Positions 49,774 through 49,836 of a stretch of DNA of 49,836 bases are shown here, one piece after another. The stretch is from Acidobacteriota bacterium. Lineage in GTDB: Bacteria; Acidobacteriota; Terriglobia; Acidiferrales; UBA7541. The stretch lies in NCBI GenBank assembly GCA_003165465.1, contig PLUM01000027.1:1-49836 (forward strand), written 5' to 3'. The stretch's first letter is position 1; each line of letters starts with the position of its first letter. The notes beneath the pieces were generated by a model, which ran no database searches, had not been told where the DNA came from, and worked only from the letters and a program-made list of their open reading frames with translations. Position numbers and translations under genes: made by a program.

Positions 49774-49836
49774 CAGGGGGGCACGCCCCACGCCGATCAG
49801 GGAAAGCTTCCGAACGACGCCGATGGCGCGGGCTGG

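Overview
The window looks like a chromosomal segment of a Gram-negative, aerobic, high-GC bacterium, most likely an acidobacterium. This is inferred from gene content and style: a caa3/aa3-type oxidase operon with two short subunit III genes, many Sec- or Tat-exported enzymes, DUF4097, PilZ and FHA proteins, a TonB-type energy transducer, and intergenic spaces filled with REP-like inverted repeats. No rRNA or tRNA gene was seen, so the placement is not proven.

Layout. 0-5 kb: a truncated gene end, a Tat-exported MmgE/PrpD-like protein, a metallophosphoesterase, a small membrane-anchored protein and an uncharacterised protein ending in a PD-(D/E)XK nuclease-like domain. 5-6.5 kb: an HNH endonuclease gene coupled to comF. 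6.8-9 kb: a fused monohaem cytochrome/outer-membrane barrel resembling Cyc2-type iron oxidases, with a small cytochrome c. 9.3-16.4 kb: GTP-type PEP carboxykinase, then a cytochrome oxidase operon (dihaem lipoprotein, 35-aa membrane peptide, CoxB, CoxA, subunit III, subunit IV, second subunit III, CPxC membrane protein). 16.4-24.6 kb: peroxiredoxin, cytochrome c, DUF3467, FHA protein, two glycosyltransferases, chromate transporter, DUF983 and a TonB-like protein. 25-36 kb: exported catabolic-type enzymes (Tat ThDP enzyme, amidohydrolase with Tat-like leader, alpha/beta hydrolase, metallo-beta-lactamase-fold protein), another cytochrome c, hicBA, DinB and a ModA-like binding protein, plus an A/T-richer insert at about 34.2-35.2 kb. 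36-46.8 kb: O-methyltransferase, GT39 membrane protein, acpS, pgeF, a tandem PilZ protein, and an ECF sigma/anti-sigma/DUF4097 operon leading to aroK.

From about 46.8 kb to the end the sequence changes to an integrative element. Its tyrosine recombinase is split over two frames at an A7 run that carries the hallmarks of a programmed -1 frameshift site. Small cargo genes follow, then a gene-free terminal region with three GTGTACAC palindromes spaced exactly 35 bp apart, a family of GGGCGC direct repeats/stem-loops and a large bipartite inverted repeat. A decayed copy of the recombinase N-terminus lies 4.7 kb to the left (42137-42241).

Theme. Electron transfer is strongly represented: one fused porin-cytochrome, four soluble or lipoprotein c-type cytochromes and a complete A1-type oxidase. 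CRP/FNR-like palindromes lie beside the cytochrome genes and before the O-methyltransferase, which suggests shared control by a CRP-family regulator. All functions are read from sequence motifs without database searches.
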